From assembly GCA_004194705.1 (NCBI GenBank), contig SADC01001320.1, positions 930,001 to 994,000 on the forward strand: a stretch of 64,000 nucleotides of DNA, read 5' to 3'. This document shows, one piece after another, positions 52,301 to 63,686 of the stretch (positions are counted from its first letter, which is position 1; every line of letters starts with the position of its first letter). The translations under genes were made by a program, and so were the position numbers. A model generated the notes under the pieces. It was not told the DNA's origin and made no database searches. It saw only the letters and a list, made by a program, of their open reading frames with translations. Origin of the DNA: Ditylenchus dipsaci. Lineage: Eukaryota; Nematoda; Chromadorea; Rhabditida; Anguinidae.

Positions 52301-54896
52301 AGTTGTTGACCATATATGTTGGAGGCAGTGTCTTGCCCGTCTCATACTCCATCAGCTTGTTAGTATGGGTGGGAATCCAAAAGTATGAGACATTCCACCA
52401 GTCAAACCATGATTTCCATTTAAGTGGAGAATAGTAGCTGCAGCTTGATGTTTTGACTGATCCACCAACACATTTGCTGGACTGCTGGTCAAAACAGGTG
52501 AAGAGGTACTGGTACTAGCCGCAGCTGTAGAGTAGGTGTGCAAAGCTGGAGGAGTCAGGCTGTTCACGTTTTGGTTTGTTGATGAGTAAGCCGTAGTTTG
52601 AATGGATATACCTGCCCCAATACGCTGGATACTAAATTTTTTTGTATTAGGTTGCTGAATAAATTCGGTTATTTTCAATTTTAGATGAGATCTTCAAATT
52701 TTCCTGCAAATAGCCTGAAAATCATTACGCTAAGCCAAATTCTGACACCTGATTCGTGTTTACAAACCTTCTATAAATTCACACTCACCGTCAAATTTCA
52801 AAATCTTTCCAAGACCAAAAAATTTAAAAAAATTTGTATTTTTTATTTGACGGTGAATTTTTTAATTTAAAGCCCTTTTTGAAAATTTACCATGCTGAAC
52901 ATAATTTTGGTTTCAGGATTAAGTTTTTTCCAAGCGGGAAGTTCAAAATTAAGCAGATGCCATTTTCATACATAAACTAAAGAAGAACAAAAAAGAACTG
53001 CGTAACCTTTTCATAGCCCAAATCTCAAGAGCACTAGTATTTTATACCAGCGATCACCTGAACTTATGCCGGCCTGCATGGCAACCAACTGTTGCTGGAG
53101 CTCTAGGGCTTAGGAATTTTGAGGTCTGGAGTCTCTGAAGAGGACGTCGACAATTTCTGCACTTCTTTTCTTTTACCAAGTCCATCCCTGGCATGTTGCA
53201 CCGCTAATAATCTTACAGTTTTACATAGCTGTTGGCTGTACTATTGAAAAAAACCTGTTGTAAGCATTCCCTGTAGTAAACATTTCTCAAATCTGCAAGC
53301 GCGACACATATTGCGAGCAGCTGAAAAAGAGCTATTTAGACAGATAAAATTTACTGTTGGACTTATAATTTTTAGCATATATTTTTTGTAAACCACGTTC
53401 CCATGCCGGTTACACCTGATTTCTCGTTATTTTTTTCGGGTTTTGAGTCAGATCATATTTAGGGCTCAATAAAATATGCCAAAATATGCCTTGATCCGCC
53501 CCTGTAGTTTTTTTCGTAAATTTTCCCTTGGTCCCCCTGTTGTTTAGGCGAAATTCGAGAAAAAACAACAGGGGGACCAAGGTATATTTTGGACAAGGAT
53601 AATAGTATAGCGCCAGATTTAGTATAAAAAAGTGAGATCCAGCGAGAAGGGATTTGGTCTAAAATATCGAAAGTAAAATTATAGTTGCCGGAAAGTTTAT
53701 GAAAGTTTCTTTCATCTTTTAGCGGAGAGTCTCCAAAAAGTTTCCGAAAACTTTCTCTTGGTCATCTTGGACTACAGCAGAGTCTCAAAATGCGACACCC
53801 ATTCAAGTTCTATCTTCGCTGGATCCGTTTTCTTTTTCATCTGGATTTTTGAAGCTTTTGCCAGTTGTCCTTGGTAAGTGCCTGTGCCTGAAGTGCGCTT
53901 TCAAAAGTCAGAACTTCACCAGTAAATTACTGAATTTCACCAGTATATATTATTTTGACGTTTTCTTTCGACTTTGTTGTGATTTTTTCAAGCCACTAAA
54001 TCTTTGAAAAAGACGTCAATTATAACATATTTTGATGTCTATTCAGTAAATTTTGATTGCTTATTAGAAAGCCAAGATCCGGAGCTACAAGCTTATGCAA
54101 AAAAAATGATAAAATTGCAAAGAAATCAAAAGAAAAACCTCAAAATAAAGTATCCCATTAAAATTTAATGATTTACTGTGAAATTCAGACTTTTGGGGCC
54201 CTCTTTAATTTGAACATTTGATCAGTCTGGTCCGAAAATTGCAAAGATTCCGACCTCCCAGTTCATTGTATAAATGCTGTTTTACATTCTATTTTTTTTT
54301 AGAAAACACCGGCGAAATCAGAATCTGTTCGATCTTTTTAACTGAACTGACCAAAAGAAACTGGCAAATATATGAAAAATTCTAAAAAAATCAGCCTATG
54401 AGTGAATGTAATAAATGAAACAGTAAAACAGGAAAAACAGCAAACACCCCCAAGATTATAGAAAGGTAAGAATGCTTGTTTTTTAGTGAGAAAAATTGAC
54501 CGGACATTTAGAAACCACTTACATTTCTCAATGGCACAATTGCCATCATGTTTGCAAGTGTATTGCAACTTCAATGACACTGTTCTTCTGAAATATTCTT
54601 ATATATTATTGCACAAACAAGCCATTATAAAACCTGAAAAAAGCAGCACAAGCCCGACAAGTGTACTGTCCAAAGTGCAATCCATCGCTTTCGTCGCCGC
54701 AAACCACACAAAAGTGTCGGTCGCCATTGGTAGTGGAGGATAAAATGGAAGCATCTGTAGACTGTTGCAAACTGCCGCTACTGTCATTATTGTGTTGGAA
54801 CATTATTGGATTGGTGGAGGTGGGTGACAAGGATGATCCACTTTGTTGGCGCTCTAAAGTGTCCATTTTGGTGAAGTGTAGAGATGAAGAGGTCAT
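46380..54896 (-). CDS. Nematode-type nuclear hormone receptor
   Basis: Exons: 54896-54634, 54587-54523, 53320-53255, 53203-about 53106, hinge pieces (about 53105-53052, 52620-52352), 50013-49993, 49945-49820, 49730-49611, 48376-48189, 48126-48011, 46745-46591, 46481-46380. DNA-binding domain, residues 63-128: CVVCGD..TCRACAAFFRR, then C-x5-C-x9-C-x2-C ending CRACRFEKCLLQGM. Ligand-binding domain: EGYQHFLSLRKASY, LPAADKNLLFDSFYCLF (signature), ISITEVELMCLFGMF, and helix 12 HIAELFNMM. Most junction phases agree. The ACAAFFR finger is typical of nematode NHRs; ligand unknown. The hinge is unresolved: after IPKP a stop follows, and the next coding-like segment is in another frame. A 2-kb transposon lies in the hinge-LBD intron. 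An alternative last exon lies at 43415-43519. Confidence 0.85.
47213..47452. mobile_element. TA-flanked MITE, CCGTATTTCCTGTAATAAACGCC
   Basis: 240 bp, almost perfectly palindromic, TA on both sides, in a nuclear receptor intron. A decayed right half lies at about 47790-47980 (CCCATTTTCTGAAAAC...GAACGGGAGGGG). Confidence 0.9.
50062..52070. mobile_element. 2.0-kb DNA transposon-like element with coding remnant, in a receptor intron
   Basis: Inverted ends CACGGGGTGTCAAAATTCAA, about 32 bp, at 50062-50094 and 52038-52068. TA lies at 50060-50061 and 52071-52072. Inside, on the plus strand, are frames at 50891-51190, 51294-51617 and 51655-51895. The left third also has an open minus frame (50391-50654) without motif. 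It separates receptor hinge and ligand-binding exons. Confidence 0.75.
50735..51895 (+). pseudogene. Decayed transposon-borne protein with DKGGG and HPCLLC motifs
   Basis: Three frames, partly broken by stops and frameshifts, run in order: a Leu-rich part with PDRRKEIVGLSPDFLSHL; MPKCGRTASLSKLDQIALHF through KVGYIPETIQKSL; then a part with FFLGDKGGGTTKCAIGIGN, LLLVGLSDDEDTHSSLSHL; and finally LCAVYGHLGASSSHPCLLCE. The GDKGG..TK and HxCxxC pattern recalls a repetitive protein family I associate with nematode and cnidarian genomes; its function is unknown to me. It is between the inverted ends, so it may be the element's own gene or cargo. Confidence 0.5.
53522..53583. repeat. Small CCTTGGTCCCCCTGTTG hairpin
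   Basis: CCTTGGTCCCCCTGTTGTTT and its complement form a hairpin. The TTGGTCCCCCTGTTG motif recurs alone at about 3925, 20600 and 22937 (variants). Confidence 0.6.
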
Positions 54897-55141
54897 AAAA
54901 CCTTAAAAAGATTTTAAAATAATTGAGTAGGCATATAATATCCCCTTCTCAAGTTCAACTTCCTGCCATAGCTGTAGGGCCGCTTTCTGCCGACGGGCCG
55001 GTTTTTCGGTAAGTTACGCTTCCAAATTATTTTTCATATACAAAAAAAACATTTGGAAAGGCAAAAACTAATTTTTTTTCAAAAAAATTGCGTTGGTCTC
55101 CCTATTTTTGAAAGTTTTAATCCTAAAGGACCATAGTTTAA

Positions 55142-55324
55142 AGGATCATAGTTTTTGCGCGCATCGGAATGTGCAAAATTTGAATTGGCAGGGGAAACTT
55201 CTCTTTGGTCTCGCACTGTACTCTTTTCAGTCACATCAAACGACTCGAAAGAGTGAAGTGTGAGACGAAAGAGAATTCGAATTCAAATTTTGCACATGTC
55301 GCTGCGCGCAAAAACCATGGTTCT
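55142..55324. mobile_element. TTAA-type MITE, AGGATCATAG ends
   Basis: Ends AGGATCATAGTTTTTGCGCG / AGAACCATGGTTTTTGCGCG, TTAA at 55138-55141 and 55325-55328. A duplicate first end (AGGACCATAG) sits 15 bp upstream. Confidence 0.8.
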
Positions 55325-55331
55325 TTAAGTA

Positions 55332-55933
55332 CAGGGTGGTCCAAAAAAACGTGCAAAATTTTAAAAATTTGTCAAGGGCTCCCGCGCACCGGCTAAAATA
55401 ATTTTTTTGGTGTAACAAAGGATGTTGAAATAACGGTTGTGAGGCCGGTACCGAGTCCTCTCATTCTGCCGTAGTCTTAGGTCTAGCTCTCGTAGCATGA
55501 GATTAACGTGGCTCGCTGCACAGGGCTAACTCACTAAGTGGTTGCTTCCCATATGCGTATGCTTGCCTTGAAGCTGACCTTATAACCTAAGACTGCAACC
55601 GTCCATCCTTGTTACACCGAATTCAATAAAAAATAAAAGAGGCATGATGAAATAAAGCAATAAATAAATGCGACAAGCAAAATTTTAATGGCTGTAACTG
55701 TCTAAACCAAACTTTTCAAAAAGTCTGAATTTGAACAGCAAATCATGACATATTTCTTCGAGTTTTTGTTATGATTTTCGAAATATTTTTGCACTAGCGC
55801 GTAGCCCTTCATCTCGGCTTGCAAAATAGCTATCGAACACTGCTGAATAATTTGAGAAATATGTATAAGTTCGAAAGTTTTAAACAAAACAGTGTTAATT
55901 TTGAAAAATTGCAGGTTATTTTGGGACACCCTG
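55332..55933. mobile_element. Mariner-like MITE, CAGGGTGGTCCAAAA ends, with a nested repeat
   Basis: Ends CAGGGTGGTCCAAAAAAACG / CAGGGTGTCCCAAAATAACC, TA at both flanks. It contains copy 2 (55405-55625) of the 230-bp repeat. Confidence 0.8.
55405..55625 (+). repeat. 230-bp dispersed repeat, copy 2
   Basis: Aligned with 29163-29390 over its full length. Ends GGTGTAACAAAGGATG / CATCCTTGTTACACC are inverted, better preserved than in copy 1. Confidence 0.8.
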
Positions 55934-57330
55934 TATATCACTGAGCAACATTCAAAACATCAAGAAAGACCAAGGAAATTTTTTTCAAAAAATAAATTTT
56001 GCATTTCCGAATTTTTTTCATCCGAAAAAGCGTGATAAAGTCCCTATGTCATATATTTCATATACCGGCGGATGTGTTTTATACAGAAACGTTAAGGCAT
56101 GCTTACTGCTAGATACGACACTTTTAGGCTGCTTTTGGGGTTGCGTATTGTTCGAAAAAGTCAAAAGAATTTGATTTGATTAGTCGGTTGAAATTTGGAC
56201 AACCCACCTTTTTGATATAACATCAAGGATTTTTTTAGCAGAAATAATAACAAAACAGGCGCGATTGTTATTAGTAAAAATTTTAGCTCTTTTAAAAACA
56301 ACCAGTGAAACCGAAATTCTAGCTATTGTAGATTTACGAACCAAAAAAGTAGCTTAAAAGTGTCGGGACTAGCTGCGAATCCAATTTGAGGAGACGGTGT
56401 GATATCGACAACCGACTTCACTATTTTTCAAAACAGCAACGGAATTATTACACATAGAAATAAATGTAAAAAATCTCAAAATCGGCACGAAAAAGATAGG
56501 TTATGTGAAATAATAGCTGGCAATGTAATTCGAACAATATTGACCATGTCTCGTTCTCTCAATTCCTCAATTTATTCTCAAAAATATCGAAGTGGCGAAG
56601 TACTCTGTTTCCTAATCAGTAGCTTTTAACATGCACACATAAGTTTTTTTATAAAACTTTAATTAGCTAAAAAAAATTTGTATTTGACCAAGATTGCAAA
56701 ATGCCACAATAAAAATCAAAATGTAGTTTCTTGTCAAATATATATAAATTCTTGATTTTACGGCTAATTAATGAACTCGAGGCTGGGCTTGAGTCAGGTT
56801 GACTGATAAATGCGAAAGTTTTCACCATTTACGCATATCTTCATGGGAGATATAGATCTTGAAATAGAAAGATTCGATTTTGAATTTTCACCCAAAAATC
56901 TCGAGATTTACGACAAAATTTTCCGATTTTGGGAAATCACTAAGGCTTTTCACAAAAATAATGATGCCACGATTACGGTGCGGCAAGAAATTCGCCTCAT
57001 TTGAAAAGGCCATAGCTTTTTTTTGACGAAATTTAAAAATTCGGTTTTGACAAACAGACTTGCCTCGAACCACAAATGCATATGTCGAAAATTACATTTT
57101 TGTTGGTGCCCCTTTTTAACTCTAGACTTCTTTTCTATATACTCCCCACATGGTTGCCCCCAACTAGGAGCAAGCGAAAACCATGCTTTTCACGATAAAT
57201 TTGAGGCTCAATAGAAGTCTATTCGAAATTCGGATTTTAAAACCAACACATGAAAAAAGTCAAAAACTCAGAAAATTTCTAGACACGAAAAAATTTGACC
57301 AAATTGCCGATATATATTTTAGATAATTAA
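55934..57330. other. No supported gene or element
   Basis: AT-rich DNA. Short open frames (56399-56629, 56810-57004, 57023-57214) show no motifs or splice context. Confidence 0.5.
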
Positions 57331-57639
57331 AGGAGAGAAAGAAGCCATTAAGGTTTGAAAAAAATGGTTTCGGTGGCGCATTGCGTAAGCGTTTGTGTTT
57401 TATGTTCGTAAAAGGATGTGCAGGTTCGATCCCGCATGCGTGCACTTTACTTTTTTGGCTTGTTTCACCAGTTCTAGGGGTAATTTGGGTCGCTGATTCC
57501 GAATCTGGCATCAAAAAAGTCTAATTACCTCTGAAACTGTCCAAAAAACCAAAAAACATAGCGTGCCACCACGTGGGTCGAACCTGCACACCATTTTGGG
57601 CCAAAAAGCATTTGGTCTTTAATGGCTTTTCCCCCTCCT
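57331..57639. mobile_element. 309-bp TTAA-type MITE with tRNA-like boxes in both arms
   Basis: Ends AGGAGAGAAAGAAGCCATTA / AGGAGGGGGAAAAGCCATTA, TTAA at 57327-57330 and 57640-57643. The left arm has A-box-like TGGCGCATTGCGTAAGCG and B-box GGTTCGATCCC; the right arm has a complementary-strand B box GGTTCGACCC. Same size and plan as 7604-7911. Confidence 0.75.
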
Positions 57640-58949
57640 TTAAATCTTCGGTTTTTTACGAACCGAATGAGACTCAGGGTGCCGTTGCATAGAATTTTGA
57701 CTGTCAATGACAAATTTCAAATATAAAAAAATATAAACGATAAGAATGAAAAAAGAGTTTCAGACATTTGATTGTGGTGACAAGAAGAGCACAAGTTGGA
57801 AAAAGAAAAACTGACTAAAAGTGGTCTTTTGTGGTGTTAGACATCACCATCACCACACACAAACACACTCACTTATCAACATCATCACCTGCACCTCTAA
57901 TCAGGCAAAGGGTAGACAGGCTGGAGTGACAGCAAAGCAGTGAATTTATTGATTGCTCCGTCTCTTCCAATTACGACACACACAAAAATCTAATAAAAAG
58001 GGACCAATAAAAAAAGTTGAATTGTCCATCCTGCCAAAAAATGACATCACTTATTGAAATATTTATAACGAAAATATGAAAAGTATCGAAGTTGTTGTAT
58101 TTTTTGTGTAAAAAATATATACATAAATAAATCTGTCAAAAAAGTAAAGATAACTACAAGTGTGGCCTCACAAAAACATGGGAGGGAGCCGTCTGGCTAG
58201 AGAATGTTTTTTTTGTCAAAACGCCATCGCAAAACTCCAACTAGTCTATTTCAGAGTCACACCCTAAAAAGATTAGTGGATTTTTTTGATTCTTTTTAAT
58301 CTTTTATATAGAATTTATTATTCATTTTTTATATTATAAACCAGCTCGTAGTCTTTTACAAAACAGTACAATGGAGCAAGTAATAATAAAATACAAAAAG
58401 CATTGGCAAAAGCTCTTGAATCCATAGATAAAGAAACAAAAAAAAATATAAAAGAAAATTTAACTTGCCGAAAAAATAAAACCATGGAAACGCTGAAGCT
58501 GCTCGTTACACCACATTTTTTCTTTTTTTATATAAAAGGTAATTCAAGGATAAGCACCATAAATTTCTCTAGCAAGCAAAACTAATAAAGAGGAAAAAAT
58601 TAGACCCTACTCAAATGAAGCAATCCCCAAAAGAAATATTTTTAAAATTAAAATGTTAATATATTATCTGCGATCATGGCAATATACTTTTAGGCTCCCA
58701 TAGCCCATATTCCTTACATCCAAGTATTGAAACAAGTCGCATAAAAACCCTCCATTTTATGCTACCTTATTTTTTGATCTTCTTGATTCCGAGACGTACT
58801 CTTGATCATAAAATGAATGAGGGGCCAAAATCATGTTGAGATCAGGTTATCATCCCCAGCCGGCTAAAGTCAGCCAGATGAGTCCTAACTCAGCCATCAG
58901 CCGGCTGAGGCTGACGGCTGAAGTTATCGTCAAGTATATTACCCTCGTT
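57640..58949. other. No supported gene
   Basis: AT-rich sequence with several AATAAA-like words on both strands and short CA/CACC runs (57840-57890). The frame at 58403-58585 is Lys-rich by composition and unsupported. Confidence 0.5.
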
Positions 58950-59046
58950 GAGATGCGCACACCCACATACCTTAGACACAAATCACTCGAAAGTGACTCT
59001 CGATGAATGAAAAAACGTGCATACCAGAGTTTCTTTATGCGGTAGG
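58950..59046 (+). repeat. Dispersed 100-bp repeat, copy 3 of 3
   Basis: GAGATGCGCACACCCACATA, ATCACTCGAAAGTGACTCT and ATACCAGAGTTTCTTTATGC in the same order as 12391-12492. A CCGGCTGA-rich hairpin precedes it (58858-58925). Confidence 0.85.
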
Positions 59047-59068
59047 CTCCTGTCAACTATGTTAGATA

Positions 59069-59346
59069 CAGTCAAACCTGGGTGGTATTCAGATCGGTTA
59101 GTAGAGTCAGTAGATCAAGAGTTACTCTTGATCCTACTCGCACTTGAAACGGGTTGAGTAGATCAAAAGTAACTCATGATGTTTGAACCTACTCGGCCCG
59201 TCTGAAACACGTCGAGTAGATCACGAGTAACTCTTGATCCAAAACTCTACTAACCTACCTGAATACCACCCCTGGATACAACACCACCCGAGACAACACC
59301 ACCCTAGGGTAAATCCCTTGGGCGGTGTTGTATGCAGGTTTGACTG
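59069..59346. mobile_element. TA-flanked MITE, CAGTCAAACCTG ends
   Basis: 278 bp; ends CAGTCAAACCTGGGTGGT / CAGTCAAACCTGCATACA, TA on both flanks. Interior repeats GTAGATCAAGAGTTACTC in both orientations and ACAACACCACCC. Confidence 0.85.
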
Positions 59347-60145
59347 TATATTCATTTTTTGCCAGTGCAGCGCCAAAGTTTTTTTAGAGCAATAAAATAA
59401 TTTGCCTGCTCAGGGCAATGTGTATTTATGATTTTGGAAGTATTTTTATGATAAAACTTAAATCCTTTTGAATGATTAGTTTGTATAGCTGTTTAGGGGT
59501 GCTAATGGTTTTGACCGATGCCTGCTGACCATCTTTGCTATTCCATAGCTGAATATAGAAATATGAGAGGGAATATGGTAGGGAAAAGAAGACGAGCACA
59601 GCCTTGCATCATCAGCCGTCAAGCTTCTTTTCCAATCCATTGCTATATTTATTCATTAAAATCGATTTGGCAAGACTGTCAAAGCATATTCTAGTGTATA
59701 ATTACTTGAGTTTTGACGCCTCACTACTTCTTATGCCTACCGATTCATGCTTCTAAAGCACTTTTTACCGCTTAGCTGTTGATGAATTAGCAATAGACCT
59801 TAAATGTCTCTGCATGGTTCTGGAAGGTTTGCTAGGAGGCGAGATAGTGAAGTCAATTCATGTAAGCTTTTTTAAGAGCCCTTAGGAGGCCTGCGGAGGT
59901 AATTTCGCCAATTTCAATAATGTTTTTTTGCTCTATGGTCATGTTATGATGCATCTTCTTACACATTTTTTGTGAATAACTTAGATAAAGTTGTCATGGT
60001 TGGAAATATTAATTTTTTTAAACAAATTTTTAACAAAAAAATAGAATGTCCAGCAGAATTTTGTCTTTATCCTGACGAAGTATTTTGTCTTGCGAGTATT
60101 TGTTTACTTTTATTGATTTTTATAATTTTTGCAAAAATGAAATAA

Positions 60146-60305
60146 TGATACAAGGACGCTCTATATAATGACACGCTCGGTATAAGGACACAAAATTATA
60201 GCTGTAGTGGTCAAAATTACTAAATTTAGCGCTCTGTACAAGGACAGTTCGTTATAAGGACAGATTTCGGCCGCATTTTTGCTGTCCTTATAACGAGCGT
60301 CGACC
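60146..60305. repeat. Palindromic remnant, ATAAGGACA / GACGCTC motifs
   Basis: AGGACGCTCTATATAATGAC and TAAGGACA units are mirrored by TGTCCTTATAACGAGCGTC. Ends not defined. Confidence 0.5.
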
Positions 60306-60518
60306 GCATTTGTTCTAGTCACAGATTCGAATTTGCCACAGAATATTTTTATGCACACATAATTTTTTTAAGCCCACACACTTTTCGGGTTTCAAAATCT
60401 GTGGCCATAGAAAAATATTTTGTTACTAATTTCAAATATTCTGTGAACATTTTTAATCTGTGGCTAATTAAAATTTGTAATCAAAAAAATTCAGCGTTAA
60501 TTTTCAAATATTCAAATA

Positions 60519-60699
60519 CCGTATTCTCTCTAATAGACGGGTCCTCTCTATTTGAAGGGTCCTCTCTATTAGACGGGTCCCCTACGAGACCAAAACTAGG
60601 GGGGTAAACCATGTTTTATTGCATTTTTAATATGAAGTCAAAAATATTTTTGGATGTTGAAAAATAGACGGGTCGACCCCTCTATTAGAGAGAATACGG
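60519..60699. mobile_element. TA-flanked MITE, CCGTATTCTCTCTAATAGACGG
   Basis: 181 bp; inverted ends CCGTATTCTCTCTAATAGA, TA on both flanks. The left end repeats GGGTCCTCTCTATT units. It is flanked by TTGGCCATAGATTTCTG repeats (60380-60410, 60770-60860), possibly an older element it entered. Confidence 0.85.
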
Positions 60700-61090
60700 T
60701 AACTGCTTTGATGGTATGAAAACGAAGTTTGACGGGAGATTAGAACTTTTTTAAATGGGTTGTATTTAAATTGGCCATAGAATATTTAATTTTGGCCATA
60801 GATTTGTGTTGGCCATAGATTTCTGAAAATTTGCCATAGATTTCTGAATTTTAGCCATACTCGCTCGAAATCATGTTTCAACCATTTTTTAAGATGCTCT
60901 TGGACCTGAAACATCCTGAAAAGATGTTTTAAGCGTGTCGATGACACTTTTCCGAGAAAAAAAATTCTGTAATTTTTCCCATGTCGCTCAGGGCAAAAAA
61001 GTCAAATTTCGGTCAAAAAAATTCTCGGACAATTGTCATCGACAAAAAAATTCTCCAAAAAATTCTAATTTTGTAAAATTGTGGTTTTAG

Positions 61091-61268
61091 CTGGTGGAAG
61101 TATTCACTCCAACTTCTCAGTGCAAAGACAACAACCAACATATGAACCAGGAACTGGAGGGCACTTTATGGCACAATCCGGTTGGCACAATCGAGATGCA
61201 TATGGCAAAGCTAAAACCACCACAACCACAATTCATCCCAACGTGGGTGCTGGTGGTAGTTTTGGGGT
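61091..61268 (+). CDS. Candidate exon of an unidentified gene
   Basis: After a TTTTAG acceptor, two frames stay open for about 60 codons. One reads LVEVFTPTSQCKDNNQ...LKPPQPQFIPTW, the other GGSIHSNFSVQRQQPTYEPG. Composition is coding-like. A weak GG|GTGCAC donor at 61259 would join the first frame in the correct phase to the transmembrane exon at 61783. No family recognised. Confidence 0.35.
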
Positions 61269-61411
61269 GCACTAGGAGCTAATAGGACTTCTGCTCCACA
61301 CAGTGTCAAATTCACGCAGTCTCCGGAGTATGTTGTTTATATTTTGTTTGTTTGTTTGCTTGTTGTTTATATTTGTTTATAAACAACAAACAAACAAAAG
61401 CAAAGCCTCGA

Positions 61412-61649
61412 TTCAAGGGCACCCCTTGATTTCAAAATCGAGAGTTTGCTCCTTTAGATGTAAAAATTTGAAAAAGTGTGCTTTTGAAAAAAAAAAAATC
61501 GACAAAATCGGAATTCTTGCAATATTTGGGACCAGAGTGAACAGTCAAAACAGAAAAAGCAAAATATTTAAAAAAATCGAAGTAAAAAGTGTCGGACCGT
61601 ATGCGGGAACGAACTTGTATAGGGTATCATTAAATCGAGGTTTGACTGC
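61412..61649. mobile_element. Truncated CAGTCAAACCTCG-family palindrome
   Basis: Right end TAAATCGAGGTTTGACTG is intact; the left side begins inside the element at GCCTCGATTCAAGGGC after TTTGTTTATAAACAACAAAC repeats (61325-61400). Inner blocks match 10163-10590. Confidence 0.7.
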
Positions 61650-61782
61650 ATAGTTAGTTTCTCGTGACAAATGTTTTAATTTATTTTTAGCCAGTTTCAA
61701 ACCTTAAATTACTGTAAATAATGCACGTTATTCCACAAAACAATAAAGATATAAATTATTAAATTATATAGAATGTTTGCAG

Positions 61783-61874
61783 CTACAAAACCATCTATCT
61801 CATAGCACTTATTGTAGTGTCTATTCTTCTGCTTGCCCTAATACTACTCTTCATCATCCTATTTCTGACGGGAG
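61783..61874 (+). CDS. Single-pass transmembrane exon of an unidentified gene
   Basis: Between a GTTTGCAG acceptor and a GGGAG|GTAAGG donor the only open phase encodes YKTIYLIALIVVSILLLALI followed by LLFIILFLTG, a strongly hydrophobic segment of about 25 residues. Splice sites are good and the phase is 2 in, 1 out. It probably encodes the membrane anchor of a receptor or adhesion protein. The candidate exon at 61091-61268 is the only upstream partner I see. Confidence 0.5.
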
Positions 61875-63261
61875 GTAAGGTTTTCAAACTTGACCGAGAA
61901 CAACTATGATATATTTGGACTATGAAAATAAAAAAAACAAGCTCAAAGTCATGTACTTCCTGATCGTGACTTTCGATTTCAATTTAGAAAATTTGGAATC
62001 GAAAACTTAGCAGATAATCGTTTTTATTCATGACTTTTTGTTAAAGTGAAAATTGGCGTTAGGATAAATAACGCGGCTTTTAAGTACTTACTTTGTTAGA
62101 TTTTGGGGATTCTTAGCAGTGATGTTCCCTTCGGATTAATTTAAAGATTCCGATTCTTTCATTTACATTAATGTTATCGATTGAGAATATTTGATTCTTT
62201 CATTTGGATTTATGTGCAATGGTGTGTATTTTGACTATAAAGTGGGATTCTCAAGCTTGAATTAATTCAATTTTTATTTTTGACCCCTTATTTTTTGCCA
62301 ACAATCGATATCACCATAAATCCACCCGTCAAAAAACACATCAGATAAAAATTTTGAAATATTTTTTTTTAAATTTGCTTTGGTCCAACTCAGGAACGTC
62401 CTGGTAGTTTTCGAAACTTTTTCAGAACTTGTGTTTTTATCGGTGCTCTAGTGGACTTGGTTATATACAAGTCTACACTCAAAATGGCACCAGAAAGCAG
62501 GGCTTCATTTTAAAATGGAGTTGTATTTAATTATGCTTGCAAAATTTGCAAAAAAAAACTAAATTTCTAAAAAAATTCCAGGCTCTCGGAAAATTTTCAG
62601 ATTTTTTTTTGAAAAGTTTTGTCTTTTTCGCAAATTTTGCAAGAATACTTATATTCAACCTTATACTCATGGTAATATCGATCTTTGTCAGAAAAATAAA
62701 TAAGGGGTAAAATTAACTCAAGCTTGTGAAATCCCATTTTATAGTCCCCCTAATCTCTGTCCTCCTTTTAACTCTCACGAGCTCTACCGATTCTACCTTT
62801 GACATTTTGAATTTTCACCCAAAATCTTGAGATTGACTTAAAAATTTTTAATTTTCGGGGCAATTTGCTCCATAAGAATGAATATGGTATGTGAAAAAAG
62901 GTATGTGAAGTGAAGTAGTAGTCGATGTCAAAAAGTAGCCGCGAAAGTCCCCCCTTTAAAAAGGCCATTTTGTGATACGCATGGCTTTAAAACCAAACTT
63001 AGTCTACATTACTAAAAAAAACTGTTAGCAAACCTTTTTAACTGGGTTGGTTATTCGATTAAACAAAAGAATCAAAAAATTTGCTAGTTGTTGGCCGGTT
63101 GTGTGACTTTTCGTAGACAGATCGCACCTCAAATGCATTCCACTCCCGATTTAACCCATTTTTGGCCAAATTTTCCCGAAAATCTCTATTTTAATTTTTA
63201 CCATCACAACTGATTTTCGCAATTGGAACGCAGTTAACGTTAAACCATTTTTAATGGTTAA
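61875..63261. other. No supported gene; possible intron
   Basis: If the transmembrane exon is real, the next exon was not found here. Weak inverted similarity joins about 62215-62300 and 62690-62750 (AAATGGGATTNNCAAGCTTGA type). The frame at 62768-62968 shows no motif. Confidence 0.4.
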
Positions 63262-63447
63262 AGGACCATAGCCGACAACGAGAATTTCAAATGTTTGAAT
63301 TCGCGCGGGACAGTTCTCTTTCGTCTCGCACTGTACTCTTTTGACTTGCTTCGAATGACTCAAAAGAGTAAAATGAAGACGAAAGAGAGCTGTCCCGCGC
63401 GAATTCAAACATTTGAAATTTTCGTAGTCGGCGACGGCTATGGTTCT
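63262..63447. mobile_element. TTAA-type MITE, AGGACCATAGCCG ends
   Basis: Ends AGGACCATAGCCGACAACGA / AGAACCATAGCCGTCGCCGA, TTAA at 63258-63261 and 63448-63451. Arms with GAATTCGCGCGGGACAG pair closely. It shares its right TTAA with the next element. Confidence 0.9.
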
Positions 63448-63451
63448 TTAA

Positions 63452-63682
63452 AGGGACATGCCCGTGCCCGACACGGAGAAAAGACGGGGACCACCACTTT
63501 TTTTCTTTCTCGATCATTTTTACATGCGTTTTCATCCAGATTTTTTAAGTTTTCTGCTAGCTTTTAAAAGTAGTATAGGGTCATCAATATTAGATTTGAT
63601 GCAAAACGAGTGAAAAATGGAAGGATTCAAAAAAATTTGCTGGTCCCCGCCTTAATTTTTTGAAACGCAAGGGCATGCCCCT
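63452..63682. mobile_element. TTAA-type MITE, AGGGACATGCCCGTG ends
   Basis: Ends AGGGACATGCCCGTGCCC / AGGGGCATGCCCTTGCG, TTAA at 63448-63451 and 63683-63686. Inner arms GGGGACCA(C) / GGTCCCCGCC as in 37546-37772. Confidence 0.9.
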
Positions 63683-63686
63683 TTAA

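Noticed and set aside
61325..61400. TTTG/CAAA-rich inverted run as a regulatory site
   Set aside because: Low-complexity microsatellite-like sequence that forms a trivial palindrome.
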